A stretch of DNA of 64,000 nucleotides from Phycisphaerales bacterium. GTDB lineage: Bacteria > Planctomycetota > Phycisphaerae > UBA1845. Positions 17,087 to 27,837 of this stretch are shown piece after piece. Under the pieces are notes generated by a model that saw nothing but the letters and a program-made list of their open reading frames with translations, was not told the origin of the DNA and ran no database searches. Numbering within the stretch: position 1 is the stretch's first letter; each line of letters starts with the position of its first letter. The stretch spans positions 124,001-188,000 of the forward strand of contig JACKHG010000004.1 in the NCBI GenBank assembly GCA_020639115.1, in the 5' to 3' direction. The position numbers were made by a program, and so were the translations under genes.

Positions 17087-18790
17087 CTACCGGAAGATGT
17101 TGGGGAACCGATTCTGCGAACCCTGCAGGTTGCTCGGGTTGATCTTCGGTCCGTACTGGTCGATGTCCGCGAAATTGCGGTCGTACACGAATCCGAAACC
17201 GTACGTCAGGCGGAAGGCGTTGCGGATCACCGCGAGGAACGGCGCGATCGGGTGCGTCCCCACCATCACCAGGTCGTTGTTCTTCAGCAACACGTCCGGT
17301 TCCTTGCCCGCGAAGATCGCCCCGAGATTGACCTGGTGCATCTCCTCGCGGTCACCGTACCGCCGGTAGATCGTGCAGCGGTCAGGCCAGGCCAGCGGAG
17401 CCAGGTTGCCCGCGGCGGCAATCGCCGTCTTCAGCGTGATCTGACGGCCCGTGATCGAGTAGGCACCCGGGCGGAAGACGTTCCCGCCCATGTAGTACTC
17501 ACCCACCTGACCCGCCATCACGCGGATGACGTCTCCGCCCCGCACGATAATGTTCTGCCGCGGATCCCCGTCGCGCAGTGCCGCCGCGGACACGTGAATC
17601 ACGCGGGTCTCGGTGTCACCGGCCAGCCGCGTCCAGTCCAGATCCGGCATCGTGGCATCCGATTCGCGCGACGGGGGCGCGCTGGGCACCGCCGGCCGGA
17701 CCGGCGCAGGTTGCGCCGGCTCATTCGTCGCCGGCACCTCGGAAGTCTCGATCCACTCGCCGTTCAGGTAGATCCACCGCGGCTGAGTGGGCGCCTGCCC
17801 GGCGGACAGATCCGTGTTCTCGGCGGGCTCCACCGGGGCGGGAGCGTCAGCTTTCTCATCGTCGGTCGGCGTTCGCGGCGCCGGAGTAGGAGTAGGCGCG
17901 CTGGTCGGCGGCAGAACCGCATCGCGCAGCTCGTCCTCGGCAGCGCGCTGCGCCTCTGGTTGGGGATCCTCGCCGGCCCGCGCCCGTCCCCCCGTCCCGC
18001 GCATCAATCCGCCGGAGAGGCTCACCGGACGAGCCGCGGCGTACATGGGCTGCGACGGCACTCCGCGCCGCCCGCTGCCCAGCTCAGTATCCGGCGCCAC
18101 GGTCTCCTCCCGGATGACGTAGATGTCCGTGACCGTGTCGAAGAAGCCGCCGGAGGTGTTCAACGCCTCGAGCAACCGCGTATTGGGAGTGGACAACGGA
18201 TAGAGGTTGGGAGCCGCCGTCGCTCCGAAAATGAGATAGCTTTGACCGCGTCGGACCAGGGGCTCGATGATGACAGTCGCGTCCTGCAGGATCCCGCGGT
18301 CCACCACCATCTGGCGGATCTCGTCGCGAATCTCGTTGCGGGTCATGCCCACCACGTGAATCTCGCCGAGCACCGGCATCGTGATCGTGCCCAGCTCGTC
18401 GATGACGACCTGCGCCGCCGTTTCGGTATTGCGGGCCACGAGTTCGAACACGCGGATACTCAGCGCGTCGCCCACCTCGAACCGGTACTCCTGGTAGATG
18501 GGGATCAGGTCCTCCGGGGTGGGATCGGTCGCGCCGGGCACGCCGATGGGCGTGTCCTGGATGCTCAGGGACGTGCGAATCTCCAGGGTGCACTCGCGCT
18601 GGAAATTGCCGACCTGGGAAGGATCAAACCAACTGTTGACGAACATCTGACATCCGAGGCCCGTGCCGCTGAGACACACCGTCGCGAGCAGGGCTGCGTT
18701 TCGGTGCCAGGAACGGGATCGGTTGCGCTGGACGGTCGCCGGCCGGTCCGCTGAGGATGTCGCCGCGTCGTTTGCCACGTATGACCCCAA
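17087..18790 (-). CDS. Polysaccharide export outer-membrane lipoprotein (Wza-like, SLBB domains)
   Basis: 567 residues. An N-terminal signal with lipobox-like LSGTGLGC around residues 40-47 points to a lipoprotein. A poly-export domain follows (YRFEVGDALSIRVFEL, GTITMPVLGEIHVVGMTRNEIR), then SLBB-type segments (RGQSYLIFGATAAPNLYPL; GEYYMGGNVFRPGAYSITGRQITL). Between them is a long, low-complexity Pro/Ala/Glu-rich insertion of about 150 residues that ordinary Wza lacks. The start is TTG 18790 (or GTG 18778); the ribosome binding site is weak. First gene of the minus-strand exopolysaccharide operon. Confidence 0.88.
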   Translation of the reverse strand: MGSYVANDAATSSADRPATVQRNRSRSWHRNAALLATVCLSGTGLGCQMFVNSWFDPSQVGNFQRECTLEIRTSLSIQDTPIGVPGATDPTPEDLIPIYQEYRFEVGDALSIRVFELVARNTETAAQVVIDELGTITMPVLGEIHVVGMTRNEIRDEIRQMVVDRGILQDATVIIEPLVRRGQSYLIFGATAAPNLYPLSTPNTRLLEALNTSGGFFDTVTDIYVIREETVAPDTELGSGRRGVPSQPMYAAARPVSLSGGLMRGTGGRARAGEDPQPEAQRAAEDELRDAVLPPTSAPTPTPAPRTPTDDEKADAPAPVEPAENTDLSAGQAPTQPRWIYLNGEWIETSEVPATNEPAQPAPVRPAVPSAPPSRESDATMPDLDWTRLAGDTETRVIHVSAAALRDGDPRQNIIVRGGDVIRVMAGQVGEYYMGGNVFRPGAYSITGRQITLKTAIAAAGNLAPLAWPDRCTIYRRYGDREEMHQVNLGAIFAGKEPDVLLKNNDLVMVGTHPIAPFLAVIRNAFRLTYGFGFVYDRNFADIDQYGPKINPSNLQGSQNRFPNIFR

Positions 18791-19305
18791 GATACTCGTA
18801 ACCTTAATCCAGACAGATAGTTACCACAATATCGCCCACCATGGACGCTGTGGCACTCCGGTCGGCGCAGAGTGCGCCCGGGACAGCGCCTCTAGTTATC
18901 GGCCATCGTAACCCCGCTAGTTTAGGGCGCTTACGGCGATTCAACCCCCCAGACCTGGACTGCGGGTACCCCGCTCGGCGTACTAGCATTATTCGCTCGG
19001 GCTGCCCCGATTGTTCGAATGTGTCGGCGTCGGTCCGTCTGCCCGCCCAGATTACCTGCCCGGCGAGAGTGGGCAACCTGCCCGGCGCGGCGAACGTCCG
19101 CGGTCAACCTGCATGATCTGCGGATCGACGCCGGCCGCCTGCGCCTGCCGGAACCGCGGAAGGCAGCCCGCTCTGTCGTTGACCCGCATTGGGCGCCGGA
19201 TACACTGACCGCCAGCGAGCCTCGGCGCGTGGCTCGATCGACGCTGGGGCGCCGCCCCGCTGCGTCCCAAGCGAGACCCCCAGGTTTCCACAGGAGAGTC
19301 GCCTT
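18791..19305. other. Divergent intergenic region upstream of the exopolysaccharide operon
   Basis: About 515 bases between the Wza-like gene (minus) and the small lipoprotein gene (plus). No open frame with coding character. It must hold the promoters for both directions and, if the NusG-like protein acts on this operon, a recruitment (ops-like) site on the minus strand; I could not identify a match to the enterobacterial ops sequence. Confidence 0.4.
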
Positions 19306-19479
19306 ATGAACCGCCTTCGGCTTCGCCGCCTGGCTTCGGGAGCGGTCGCCGCCGCCCTGCTGTTGATGACGACGGGATGCACCTTCGACACCAGCACGAT
19401 CACGTTTCTCGACGTGGTGAACACGGTGCTGCTGGCGATCACAGCCGCAGGCGGGATCGTCCTGATCAAGAACGTTTAG
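19306..19479 (+). CDS. Small predicted lipoprotein, 57 residues
   Basis: Basic N-terminus (MNRLRLRRLA), hydrophobic core (AAALLLM) and lipobox LMTTGC with Cys25, then a second hydrophobic stretch (FLDVVNTVLLAITAAGGIVLI). So it would be a lipid-anchored peptide with one further membrane-seeking segment. GGAGAG about 11 bases before ATG 19306. A perfect hairpin follows the stop directly. No family recognised; its position at the head of the divergent exopolysaccharide region may be coincidental. Confidence 0.55.
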   Translation: MNRLRLRRLASGAVAAALLLMTTGCTFDTSTITFLDVVNTVLLAITAAGGIVLIKNV

Positions 19480-19497
19480 CCGCCGGCGATCCGGCGG
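19480..19497 (+). terminator. Hairpin immediately after the small lipoprotein stop
   Basis: CCGCCGG-CGAT-CCGGCGG, a perfect 7-bp stem with a 4-base loop abutting the TAG stop. No T-run follows, so it may stabilise the 3' end rather than terminate. Confidence 0.35.
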
Positions 19498-19684
19498 AAT
19501 TCCGACCCCGGCGACGCACCGCGCCGTTTGACCGGTGCGTGCGCCCACCTATACTGGCGTGCGCGCAGCGCAGCGGCGTGTTCAGCACCGCACGATGGCT
19601 GCGTTTTCCCGTGGGGTCCCGCCCCATGCCGGCCCCACCAGCGCACGGACGCGTGCCCGCCCTATGGCTGTTTCGGAGACTCCC

Positions 19685-21913
19685 ATGCATCGAGTTGCCC
19701 ACCCGCGAACCTGGCGGTTTTTCCCTCTCGCGATGAGCTGCGCCTGCGCGGCGCTGTTCGTCGCCCCCGCCGTGAGTCTGGCCCAGGCGGAGGACACCTC
19801 CGCGCCGTCGGCGGTCGATCGCCCGGAACCGTCGGAGGAACTGGCCACGCTGTTCAACGATTTCCTGCACTACGCCCGATTGGGTAAATTCACGGAGGCG
19901 GAGGCGTACGCCGACAAGCTGCTCGCCTATCCCGACCTCGACCCGGTGCAGGTGCTGCGCATCGCCGATCGCGACAAGCAGGCCGTGCCGACGCTCATCA
20001 CCATGATCAGCCACACCTCGCTGCGCGACACCGCGCAGAAGGTGCTCGACCTCATCCGCGAGGGCGAGTTCCAGGAGCGCCAGGAGACCGGGCGCATCCG
20101 CAGCATCAAACAAACTGGGCGGGCCGCCGCAGATGGAGTTCAACGCGATCCAGCGGCGCTCAAAGTCGGGCAGAAATGTACCGTACCGGGGCCGTCTCGA
20201 CGCAACGCAGAATTCCGCGTCACGAGCTCTGGCCGCGGTCATCGCCGCCCTACCGCAGATCCAGGAAACCCGGTCAGCCCGCTGGGTGTTTGAGCTGGCG
20301 TCGACAACGCGGACATCCGCCGCAACCTCGTCTGGGCCCTGGGCAGGATCGGCTACCCACAGGCGATTCCCTACTGCTCAAGATCGCCGCCGACCCCAGA
20401 GCAGCCGTGCGTCCGCGACGTCGCCTCCGACGCCATCGAGCAGATCTGGAAGGTATCCGACCGCCGCCTCGGCGACTCCGCCACTCGCCGACGCCTTCGT
20501 GCAGCTCGCGGCATGCTACTACGAGCACAGCTCGGTGGCGGCGACCCGCGATTGGGAAAAGCCAACGTATGGTTCTGGAAGCCAGCTCGCTCGTGGCCAA
20601 GCAGGTGCCGACCAGATCTACCAACGTGATAGCGCGGCACGCTTGCTGCGAGGCGGCGCTGCTTTCCGGAAGGCCGACCGGCAGGACACGATCGCGCTTG
20701 TGGCTGGCCGGCGACTTCCGCCGCGGTAGCGTCGCGTAAAGTTGAGCACCGAGCGCGACCCGGCGGCTGAGGCCGACATTGCCCGGACTGACTTCCCGCG
20801 CATCTTCGCCCGGGCCTCGGTCAGGTACTGCCACCTGTGGTGCTCAGGCGCGGTCCGCGACGTGGATAAGCGGTGGCGGCAGCAGCATCGCCGCGGCTCG
20901 ACGTGATCGCCGGCGCGGCGTCGTGACGGGCAGCGAGGGTAAGCAGCCGCTCGTGCAGGCCTTGCGTTTTTCCCGATGCGGAGGTGCATCAAGGCCGCCA
21001 TCGCCCTGGCCAGGCCTGCCGAAACGGCAGTTCACCAGCGCCGACGTCGTCGAGCGTTCTCGCCGAGACGCTGCATGGCGGGCGTGGACGAGAAATACGT
21101 GATGCGTCGTCTGGGGTGACCACTCAACCGCCTGGCGGCCCAGTTCCGGGGGCAGGGCGCGCGTCGTCGCGGAAGAACTTCCTCGCGGCGGCGATGGAGC
21201 AAGCCCGCCGCGAACTGGGCGAGATCGCCGGCTATTGATCGCGACGGACATCAGCTCCCCTCGGCTGCTTCCGCCGTGAACCAACTGCGTGATGAGTTCC
21301 GCTACGCGCTGACCGCCCGTAGTCATCACGGTCAAACCGCAGGAGAATACCGCCTTGAGCAGATCCTCAAAAGGGCACCGTGGCGCCAGCACCAGAGTAC
21401 ACGGCTGACGCCTTGAGCTACACCATGTCGGGGGTCAGCCGGGCCAGGGAGACCAGGCCGCTCGCCAGAACTCGCCGGTGAACTGGCCACTCCGAGGCAG
21501 CGGTATCCTCCGCCTGGTGGCCCTCGACGGCCGCACGGTGATCGACTACACCCCGCCGTCGATGCGGCACAGTCACGGCTGTGGCGGCATCCGGGCCCGG
21601 CGCGTGAGAAGTGGCCGCCAACGTTTGGCCCCTGATCCGCGCAAGCCAGCCAGCGCGCGGCATCCCGCCCGGATGGCGCTCGACGAGACAACGCTCCCGG
21701 GCTGCATCGCCAGGGTTTAACGCGCTCGCGGAGTCAGCCAAACGCTTCGGCAACCTGCTCCAGCCCCAGACTCGTGGCCCAGGTCGTCCAACGCCGCCAG
21801 GACGCCCCGACACTGACCATGCGGACCGCGGCCAGCGTGCAACTCGGCGCCCCTCAGCCCTGCAGACCGACGAAGGGCCAGCGGATCTCATCCGCAGCCA
21901 CCACGTCGGCTAG
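19685..21913 (+). CDS. Secreted HEAT-repeat protein, heavily frameshifted
   Basis: About 740 residues if corrected. A clear signal peptide (FFPLAMSCACAALFVAPAVSLAQA) is followed by an intact stretch to about 20.1 kb (LFNDFLHYARLGKFTEAEAYADKLLAYPDLD). After that, HEAT-like helical repeats are readable only by changing frame: LVWALGRIGYPQAIPYLLKIAA, DVASDAIEQIWKVSDRRLGD, ASRALAAVIAALPQI, FNALAESAKRFGNLLQPQ and a final SHHVG at 21913. GGAGA precedes ATG 19685. HEAT proteins of this kind are scaffolds; the partner is unknown. About ten one-base shifts; the region is part of the second low-quality patch. Confidence 0.6.
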
Positions 21914-22157
21914 GCTCGGCTTACAACCACAGGACCGTGGCGGCGCGCATCTGCAGATCCTGCTTTCGCCGCAACGGCGTGGAAACATCCCCGTTGCCAG
22001 CTACGTCGACCGTGTCAGCCGCCGGTCAGCGCGCAGGTGCGCCAGCCTGCATCGTTGTCGGCCCCAGGCTTCTCCGGTAAACTCCCCCTTTACGGCTCAG
22101 CGTGTCACAGCCGGTCAGCGTGTACGCTTTTTGGAATCCCGGAAGGAACGGGCGGAA

Positions 22158-24942
22158 ATGTCCCAGTCAACCAGCACCAGTCCCGGCGTATACGACTTCG
22201 CGGCGATCGAGTCGAAATGGCAGCAGTACTGGAAGCCCACAAGACGTTCACGTCAGCAACCCGAGCGGCACGGGCCAACGCGTCAGCTGGCTTTGTCTCG
22301 ACATGTTCCCCTATCAGCGGCGAGCCTGCACGTCAGGCACCCGCTGAGCTACTGCGACCGACATCTGCGCCCTTCCTCGCGAATGCAGGGAGCTACAACG
22401 TGCTGCACCGATGGGCACCGACGCCTTCGGCCTGCCCGCGAACGATACGCGATCAAGCTCGGCGTCCACCCGCGGTCACCACCGAGAGAACATCGCGAAC
22501 ATGCGCCCGCCAGCTCAAGATGTTCGGCTTCCAGCTACGACTGGACCGCGAGATGGCGACGTGCCACCGACACTACCGAGTGGACGCAGTGGATCTTTCT
22601 GCGGATGTTCCACAGTTGGTTCGGCACGCGTGGACCGACGACCCACACAGCCTGGAACCATCCGGCAGGCGCGACCGATCGAACTCGTCGCGCGGGCTGG
22701 GCTGGCAGTTCACGGTGGACGACGCGGCGGCGAACTATCGTGCGCGACGGCAGGCGGGTTCGCCCCATGGGCGAAGCTCGATGCGCTGACCAGATTGGAG
22801 GTGATTCAGAAGCGCCGCCTCGCGTTCATCGACGAGGTGCCGGTGAACTGGTGTCCCGCGCTGGGCACGGTGCTGGCCAACGAGGAAGTGACCAACGACG
22901 GGCGCAGCGATCGCGGCAACCATCCGGTGTTCCGCCGGCCGCTGCGGCAGTGGATGCTGCGGATCACGAGCTACGCGGAGCAGCTGCTCCGGCGACCTGG
23001 AACTGGTGGACTGGCCCGAAATGATCAAGCTGATGCATGGAACTGGATCAGGCGGAGCACCACGGCTTGCGACGTGGTTTTGATCGCGGCAGCGGCAGCC
23101 TGGCCATTCGACGCGCGTGGAAGCAGCAGCCGCGCCGCAGTTTTTCCGCTTGCCCGGCGGACGCGATCATCTACACCACCGCCCGGACACGCTGTTCGGC
23201 GCACGATGACCTACATGGTGCTCGCCCGGTGCTCCCCTGGTAGCCAGGTCACCACGCCGGACCGCAAGGCGGCGGTGGAAAAGTACGTCGCGGTCGCCAG
23301 CAACCACAGCGACCTCGACCGCACGGCGGAAAGCAAGGAAAAAGACTGGCGAATTCACCGGGGCGTACGCGACGAATCCGGTCAACGGTAAGGAAATCCC
23401 CATCTGGGTCGCGGACTACGTGCTGATGGGCGGCTACGGCACGAGCACGTCATGGCCGTGCCCGCTTGGGCTCAACGCGACACAGGATTTCGCCAGAGTT
23501 CGACGCGATCCGTACGGTCCAGCCGCCGGACGATTTCGACGGCAGGCGTACCTCGGCGAGGGACCCGCGATCCACAGCGATTACCTTGACGGCCTGGGCA
23601 TCGCCGACGCCAAACAGAGGTGTCGCCCGCTTCGAGGCCGCAGGGCATGGAGCCGCGGCGCGATCGCTACAAGCTGCGCGACTGGGTTTCACGCCAGCGC
23701 GCTTTTTCAGGGCGAAAGCCGTTCCGATCCTGCACGGACCCGACAGCGACCTCGTCGCCCTCGACGACTTTTCGAACTGCCGCGGCGCTGCCGGAAGTCG
23801 GACTACTCCCAGCCGTATCGCGACGAGGAGCACCTGCCGATCCGCCGCTGGGCGCGACCCGTAAAGTCCGTCGACCGGAACGGGCGGCGAACCATGCGCG
23901 CGAACCTCAACACGATGCCGCAGTGGGCAGGCTCATGCTGGCCATGCCTGCGGTTCATCGACCCCGCGAACGCGGAAGCGTTTCTGTGCCGCCGGCGCTG
24001 AGCAGTACTGGATGCCCGTGGACACTACGTCGGCGGCACCGGAAGCGCCGTGCTCCACCTGCTCCCCGCCCGCTTGGCACAAAATTGCTCTTCGACCTGG
24101 GCCACGCGTCAGCTTTCGCAGGCCCTTCCCAACCTCACCAACCAGGGGATGATCCGGGTTTTGCCTACTGGGATGCCGCAGGATGAACATTGTCCCGGGC
24201 GACCACGTCGAGCGCGACAGAAGTATTTCGAGCACGAAAATCGGGCGAGGAACTCGCCCGGGTCATCGCGAATGAGCAAGTCATCAAGAACGTCGTCAAT
24301 CCCGACGAGATCATCGCCAGAGTTCGAGGCTGACGCGTTCCGCTCTTCGGATGTTCATGGGGCCGCTGGGCCCGCCAGCCCTGGAACACGCGACGTGCGG
24401 CCTGTTCAAGCTGCAGCACTCTGGCAGCTGGTGGTCGACCAGGAAACAGGTGAACGCTCGCCCGCGGCACCGTCGATGGACCCGCGGATGGTGCCGCCCC
24501 TGCGCATCCTGCACAAGACGATCAGAAGGTGGGCGAGGACATCGCGCTGGTTACAACACCGCGATCGGACAGATGCGGAGTTCGTCAACACGCTGACGCC
24601 AGTATGGCCCAGCGGCCGCAGGCGGTCGTCGAGCCGTTCGTTCTCGTCGTCGCGCCCGTTCGCCCCGCACCTGGCGGAGGAGCTCTGGCAGCGCTTTTTC
24701 GGCCATGAGAAGATCTCGCCTATGCGCCTGGCCGACGTATGGCGAGGCAGCCTTCGGTGAGGGTGGAGATCGCCGTGCAGCTTTTGGGCAAGAGCAAGAT
24801 CATGATGCCCGCGGACGCGGACGATGCAGCGCTCGAGCGGGCGGCGCTGGCGGATCCGCGTATGCAGGAGCTGCTCGCCGGCAAGACGGTGCGGAAGGTC
24901 ATTGTCGTGAAGGGCCGGCTGGTGAACGTCGTCGCGAACTGA
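22158..24942 (+). CDS. leuS: Leucyl-tRNA synthetase, heavily frameshifted
   Basis: Essential class I synthetase charging tRNA-Leu. Recognisable in changing frames: start VYDFAAIESKWQQYW (ATG 22158), GTGQRVSWL and the HIGH-region SLHVRHPLSY, MGTDAFGLPA followed by YAIKLGVHP, then an intact stretch VPVNWCPALGTVLANEEVTN (about 22.84-22.9 kb, editing/zinc region), the MSKS motif at 24272-24283, NVVNPDE-like codons, FAPHLAEELWQRFFGHE, and an intact C-terminus VEIAVQLLGKSKIMMPADAD to the stop at 24942. The gene cannot be translated as written. Because leuS is essential and no second copy is visible, the breaks are best explained as sequence errors. Confidence 0.9.
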
Positions 24943-24974
24943 GTCACCCGGTGGAGCCGCAGGCCGCAAGTCCC

Positions 24975-25544
24975 ATGGCGCTGGAGATCGAAGCCAAGTT
25001 CAAGGTGGATGCGTTCGACGCGGTGCGCGCCGCGCTCGCAGCCGTTGCGGCTGACCGGGTCGGCCGCCGGCACGAGACCAACCACATGCTCGACCGGCGC
25101 GACGACCCCCTGGCGCAGCACGATTCCGCCCTGCGCGTGCGGGCCTGCCGGGCGCTCGACGGCCCGCCCCAGTCATCCCGGCTCACCTTCAAGGGGCCCG
25201 TCCAGGCGAGCCGCTTCAAGGTCCGCGAGGAGCTGGAGGTCGCGATCGACGACGCCGCCGGCGTGGTAGCCATCCTCGAGCGTTTGGGTTTTCGCACTGC
25301 ACTCGTCTACGAAAAACGCCGGGAAACCTGGCGTCTTGGCGATTGCCGCATCGAGCTGGACGAGCTGCCCGAGCTGGGCTGCTTCGTGGAGATCGAGGCG
25401 CCCGACGAGCGCACCGTCGAGGCCGTCTGCCACCAGTTGGGCCTGACCGGCGCCGAGCCCATCACGGCCAGCTACGTGCACCTGCTCCTGGGCCATTGCG
25501 CCGCGGCGGATCCGCAGCGCCGCGAATTTCGGTTCCCCGCCTGA
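24975..25544 (+). CDS. CYTH-domain protein (class IV adenylate cyclase / triphosphatase-like)
   Basis: 189 residues. The N-terminal ExExK signature is present (EIEAKFKV), followed by the basic and acidic strands of the triphosphate tunnel fold: DSALRVRACR, SRLTFKGP, KVREELEV, YEKRRETWRLGDCRIELDELPELGCFVEIE. Family members hydrolyse triphosphates or, in the CyaB group, make cAMP; the exact activity cannot be told from sequence. ATG 24975 is 33 bases after leuS and is intact, so the error patch ends just upstream. Possibly co-transcribed with leuS. Confidence 0.88.
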   Translation: MALEIEAKFKVDAFDAVRAALAAVAADRVGRRHETNHMLDRRDDPLAQHDSALRVRACRALDGPPQSSRLTFKGPVQASRFKVREELEVAIDDAAGVVAILERLGFRTALVYEKRRETWRLGDCRIELDELPELGCFVEIEAPDERTVEAVCHQLGLTGAEPITASYVHLLLGHCAAADPQRREFRFPA

Positions 25545-25780
25545 TCGACCCGCGCAGGTTGGCTGTCCTGGCGCTCTCGGGCGAGCGTCCACGCCTGTGA
25601 AATTCTGCGCAGACCACCCAATTTCACACCACCCACTTGAATCGTAACTCATGTTTTTTCAGTGAGTTGACAACTTTGGGGCGGGTGTCAGAATGCCGCA
25701 TCGTTCCGATGCTCGGATCGCCAGCCAGGAGGGCGGGCTGATCGCATCGGGATCTGCAGACTTGCATGGAGGCGGCCCTC

Positions 25781-25930
25781 ATGTGGCAACGCACCGCTTT
25801 AACCCTGCTCCTCGTGACAGCTTGTGTCATTTGCCTGTCACTCGTCGTTCAGCGAAACCACACACCCGCGGGACCCGCGCTGCCGTCGATGATGGCGAGC
25901 ACCAGCGCCGCAAGCACGCCCCCGACCTAG
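25781..25930 (+). CDS. Small single-pass membrane protein, 49 residues
   Basis: MWQRTALTLLLVTACVICLS begins the peptide: a short N-terminus, one strong hydrophobic helix (residues 7-23), then a polar Pro/Ser/Thr-rich tail ending STPPT. GGAGG at 25768-25772 lies 8 bases before ATG 25781. A terminator-like hairpin overlaps the end. No family recognised. Too short to be certain, but start signal, hydropathy and terminator agree. Confidence 0.5.
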   Translation: MWQRTALTLLLVTACVICLSLVVQRNHTPAGPALPSMMASTSAASTPPT

Positions 25931-25944
25931 GGCGGGCGTCGTTT
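25916..25944 (+). terminator. Weak terminator after the small membrane protein
   Basis: ACGCCC (25916-25921) pairs with GGGCGT (25934-25939), followed by CGTTTTG. Modest stem and a short T-run. Confidence 0.4.
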
Positions 25945-25983
25945 TGTTCAGCTTGAGAAAACGCAGTTGCAGCCAGCCCGCCG

Positions 25984-27813
25984 TCAGTGCGCGCCGCCGT
26001 GACGCAGCGCGCGCAGCAGGTCGCGCTGCTCCACCAGCCCCACGACCCGGCGATCTTCACGCGACTGCACGACGACCAGCGCCCCCACGTCGCGGCGATT
26101 GAACTCCGCCATCAGCTCGGCGAGCGGCAGGTCCGCGGGCACCATGTCGTCCGGGGCGGCGAGGTCCACCGCGGTCACCAGGTCGCGCATGTAGGGGTCG
26201 TACATCATCTCGCGCAGGTCGCCGAAGTGGATCATCCCGGCGAACGCGCCGTGGTCATCCACGACGGGGAAGTGGTTGTGCTTGCTGGCCTCGACGAAGT
26301 GCAGCACGTCGTCAAAGTTCGCGCCCGCCTTCAGGAATTTCACGTTGGACCGCATGATGTGCCGGACCTGCAGGTCGCCGGGCATCGGGGCCGCGGGCGC
26401 ACGCTGCTTGAAGGCCCGCACGAACGCACCCCAGGTCTGGCGCAGCACCGATTCACCCTCGACCGCGGGTCCGGGACGCCGCAGCAGCGTGATCGCCTTG
26501 ACCTCACCGGAACGCATGACGATCCGCTTCAGGATGATGGGGCCGACGAGTTCGTAGAGCACGACCGCCCCCAGCACGACCGATTTGAACTGCAGCGCCA
26601 GCGGATGCGGTCCGGCATCAGCGGCTGCTTCGCTGCGCCACGCGTTCAGCAGGAAATCCGTCAGTCCGATCGCCACGCCCGCCTGGCAGAGCATGCCCAG
26701 CCCGACGTGCGGGCCCACCTCGTCGGTCCAGTGCGCCCAGCGCACTCCGAGCCGGATGCCGATGTACTTGCCGGCCACGCGCATCGCGACGTAGGCGCCG
26801 CCGAGCAGGCCCAGCGAGCCGACGTCGGCGATGTGCAGATCGAAACCGGCCATCACGAAGAAGATGGCGTAGAGCGGCGCGCTGATCGTCTTGAGCAGGT
26901 CGAAGGCCGGACCGGAGTTGAGCGTGACGTTTGTGAACACCGCGCCCATGAACAATGTCGTCAGCAGAAAGTTGAACGACAGGTGCAGTGATTCCGCCAG
27001 CGCGCCGGCCCCGGTGCCCAGGCCGATCATCACCGCGAGAAAAACCAGCAGAAACTCGGGCAGCGTCACCTTGGCGTAGAGCACGCTGAAGAGAAATCCC
27101 AGCGCGCTGCCCAGCACCGCAGAGCCCAGCGTGGTCATCGCCAGGTCGAGCCACACCCAGCGCTCGCCCATGGACGTCGGCGCGATCACGCCCGTCGAAG
27201 CCAGCAGCAGATAGGCGACGTGAAAGAGCACGATGCAGACCGTGCAGTTGATCGCGGTGAGCGTCAGCACCGTGTCGGTGACGGGCCCCTTCGCGTCGTA
27301 CTCCTGCAGCGTGATCAGCGTCGCGGACGGCGCCGTCTCGACCGCCACGATCCCCAGCAGCACGCCCGCGCCGATCGCCGCGATTCCGCCGCCCGTGAAG
27401 TAGCCGATCACGGCGCAGACGACGCCGGTGCAGACGACCACGCCCGCAGCCTCCGCGATGCTCACGCGCAGGATACGCCGGCCAACCGCGCGCAGATGCT
27501 CCACCTCGAGCAACTGGCTGATCGCGAAAACAATCATGCCCAACGCCAGGATCTTCAGCGCCATCAGCGGCTCGAACGCGCGATGGAGCATCTGCCCGGC
27601 GATCTCAGCCCCGTGGGCCCGGGCATAGCCCGCAGCCAGCACGAGCCGCAGCACCACGCCCGAAAGCAGGTAGCCCACCACCTTGGGCACGCGCACCGCG
27701 CGCGCCACCGTGCCGCCCAGAATGGCCGCAAGCAGCATGAAACCGACGAGCAGACCGGCGCTGGGACCGGCCAAGTCGGCGGACAGGCTGGGTGCATCAG
27801 CCGCGGTGGACAA
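25984..27813 (-). CDS. CPA2-type cation:proton antiporter with C-terminal CBS pair
   Basis: 609 residues. About twelve membrane segments form the Na+/H+ exchanger fold (for example GLLVGFMLLAAILGGTVARAV, VVGYLLSGVVL, GVLLGIVAVETAPSATLI, FLLTTLFMGAVFTNVTLNS, AIFFVMAGFDLHI, LGMLCQAGVAIGLTDFLL). From about residue 475 two CBS domains follow (VRHIMRSNVKFLKAGANFDDVL; HFPVVDDHGAFAGMIHFGDL; VGALVVVQSREDRRVVGLVEQRDLLRAL), which usually bind adenosine nucleotides and gate activity. Exports or imports K+ or Na+ against protons in the inner membrane. The stop of sppA lies upstream by 24 bases, so sppA and this gene are likely one unit. Confidence 0.88.
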   Translation of the reverse strand: MSTAADAPSLSADLAGPSAGLLVGFMLLAAILGGTVARAVRVPKVVGYLLSGVVLRLVLAAGYARAHGAEIAGQMLHRAFEPLMALKILALGMIVFAISQLLEVEHLRAVGRRILRVSIAEAAGVVVCTGVVCAVIGYFTGGGIAAIGAGVLLGIVAVETAPSATLITLQEYDAKGPVTDTVLTLTAINCTVCIVLFHVAYLLLASTGVIAPTSMGERWVWLDLAMTTLGSAVLGSALGFLFSVLYAKVTLPEFLLVFLAVMIGLGTGAGALAESLHLSFNFLLTTLFMGAVFTNVTLNSGPAFDLLKTISAPLYAIFFVMAGFDLHIADVGSLGLLGGAYVAMRVAGKYIGIRLGVRWAHWTDEVGPHVGLGMLCQAGVAIGLTDFLLNAWRSEAAADAGPHPLALQFKSVVLGAVVLYELVGPIILKRIVMRSGEVKAITLLRRPGPAVEGESVLRQTWGAFVRAFKQRAPAAPMPGDLQVRHIMRSNVKFLKAGANFDDVLHFVEASKHNHFPVVDDHGAFAGMIHFGDLREMMYDPYMRDLVTAVDLAAPDDMVPADLPLAELMAEFNRRDVGALVVVQSREDRRVVGLVEQRDLLRALRHGGAH

Positions 27814-27837
27814 ATCGTCGCTCCTGTGCCCCCGTCG

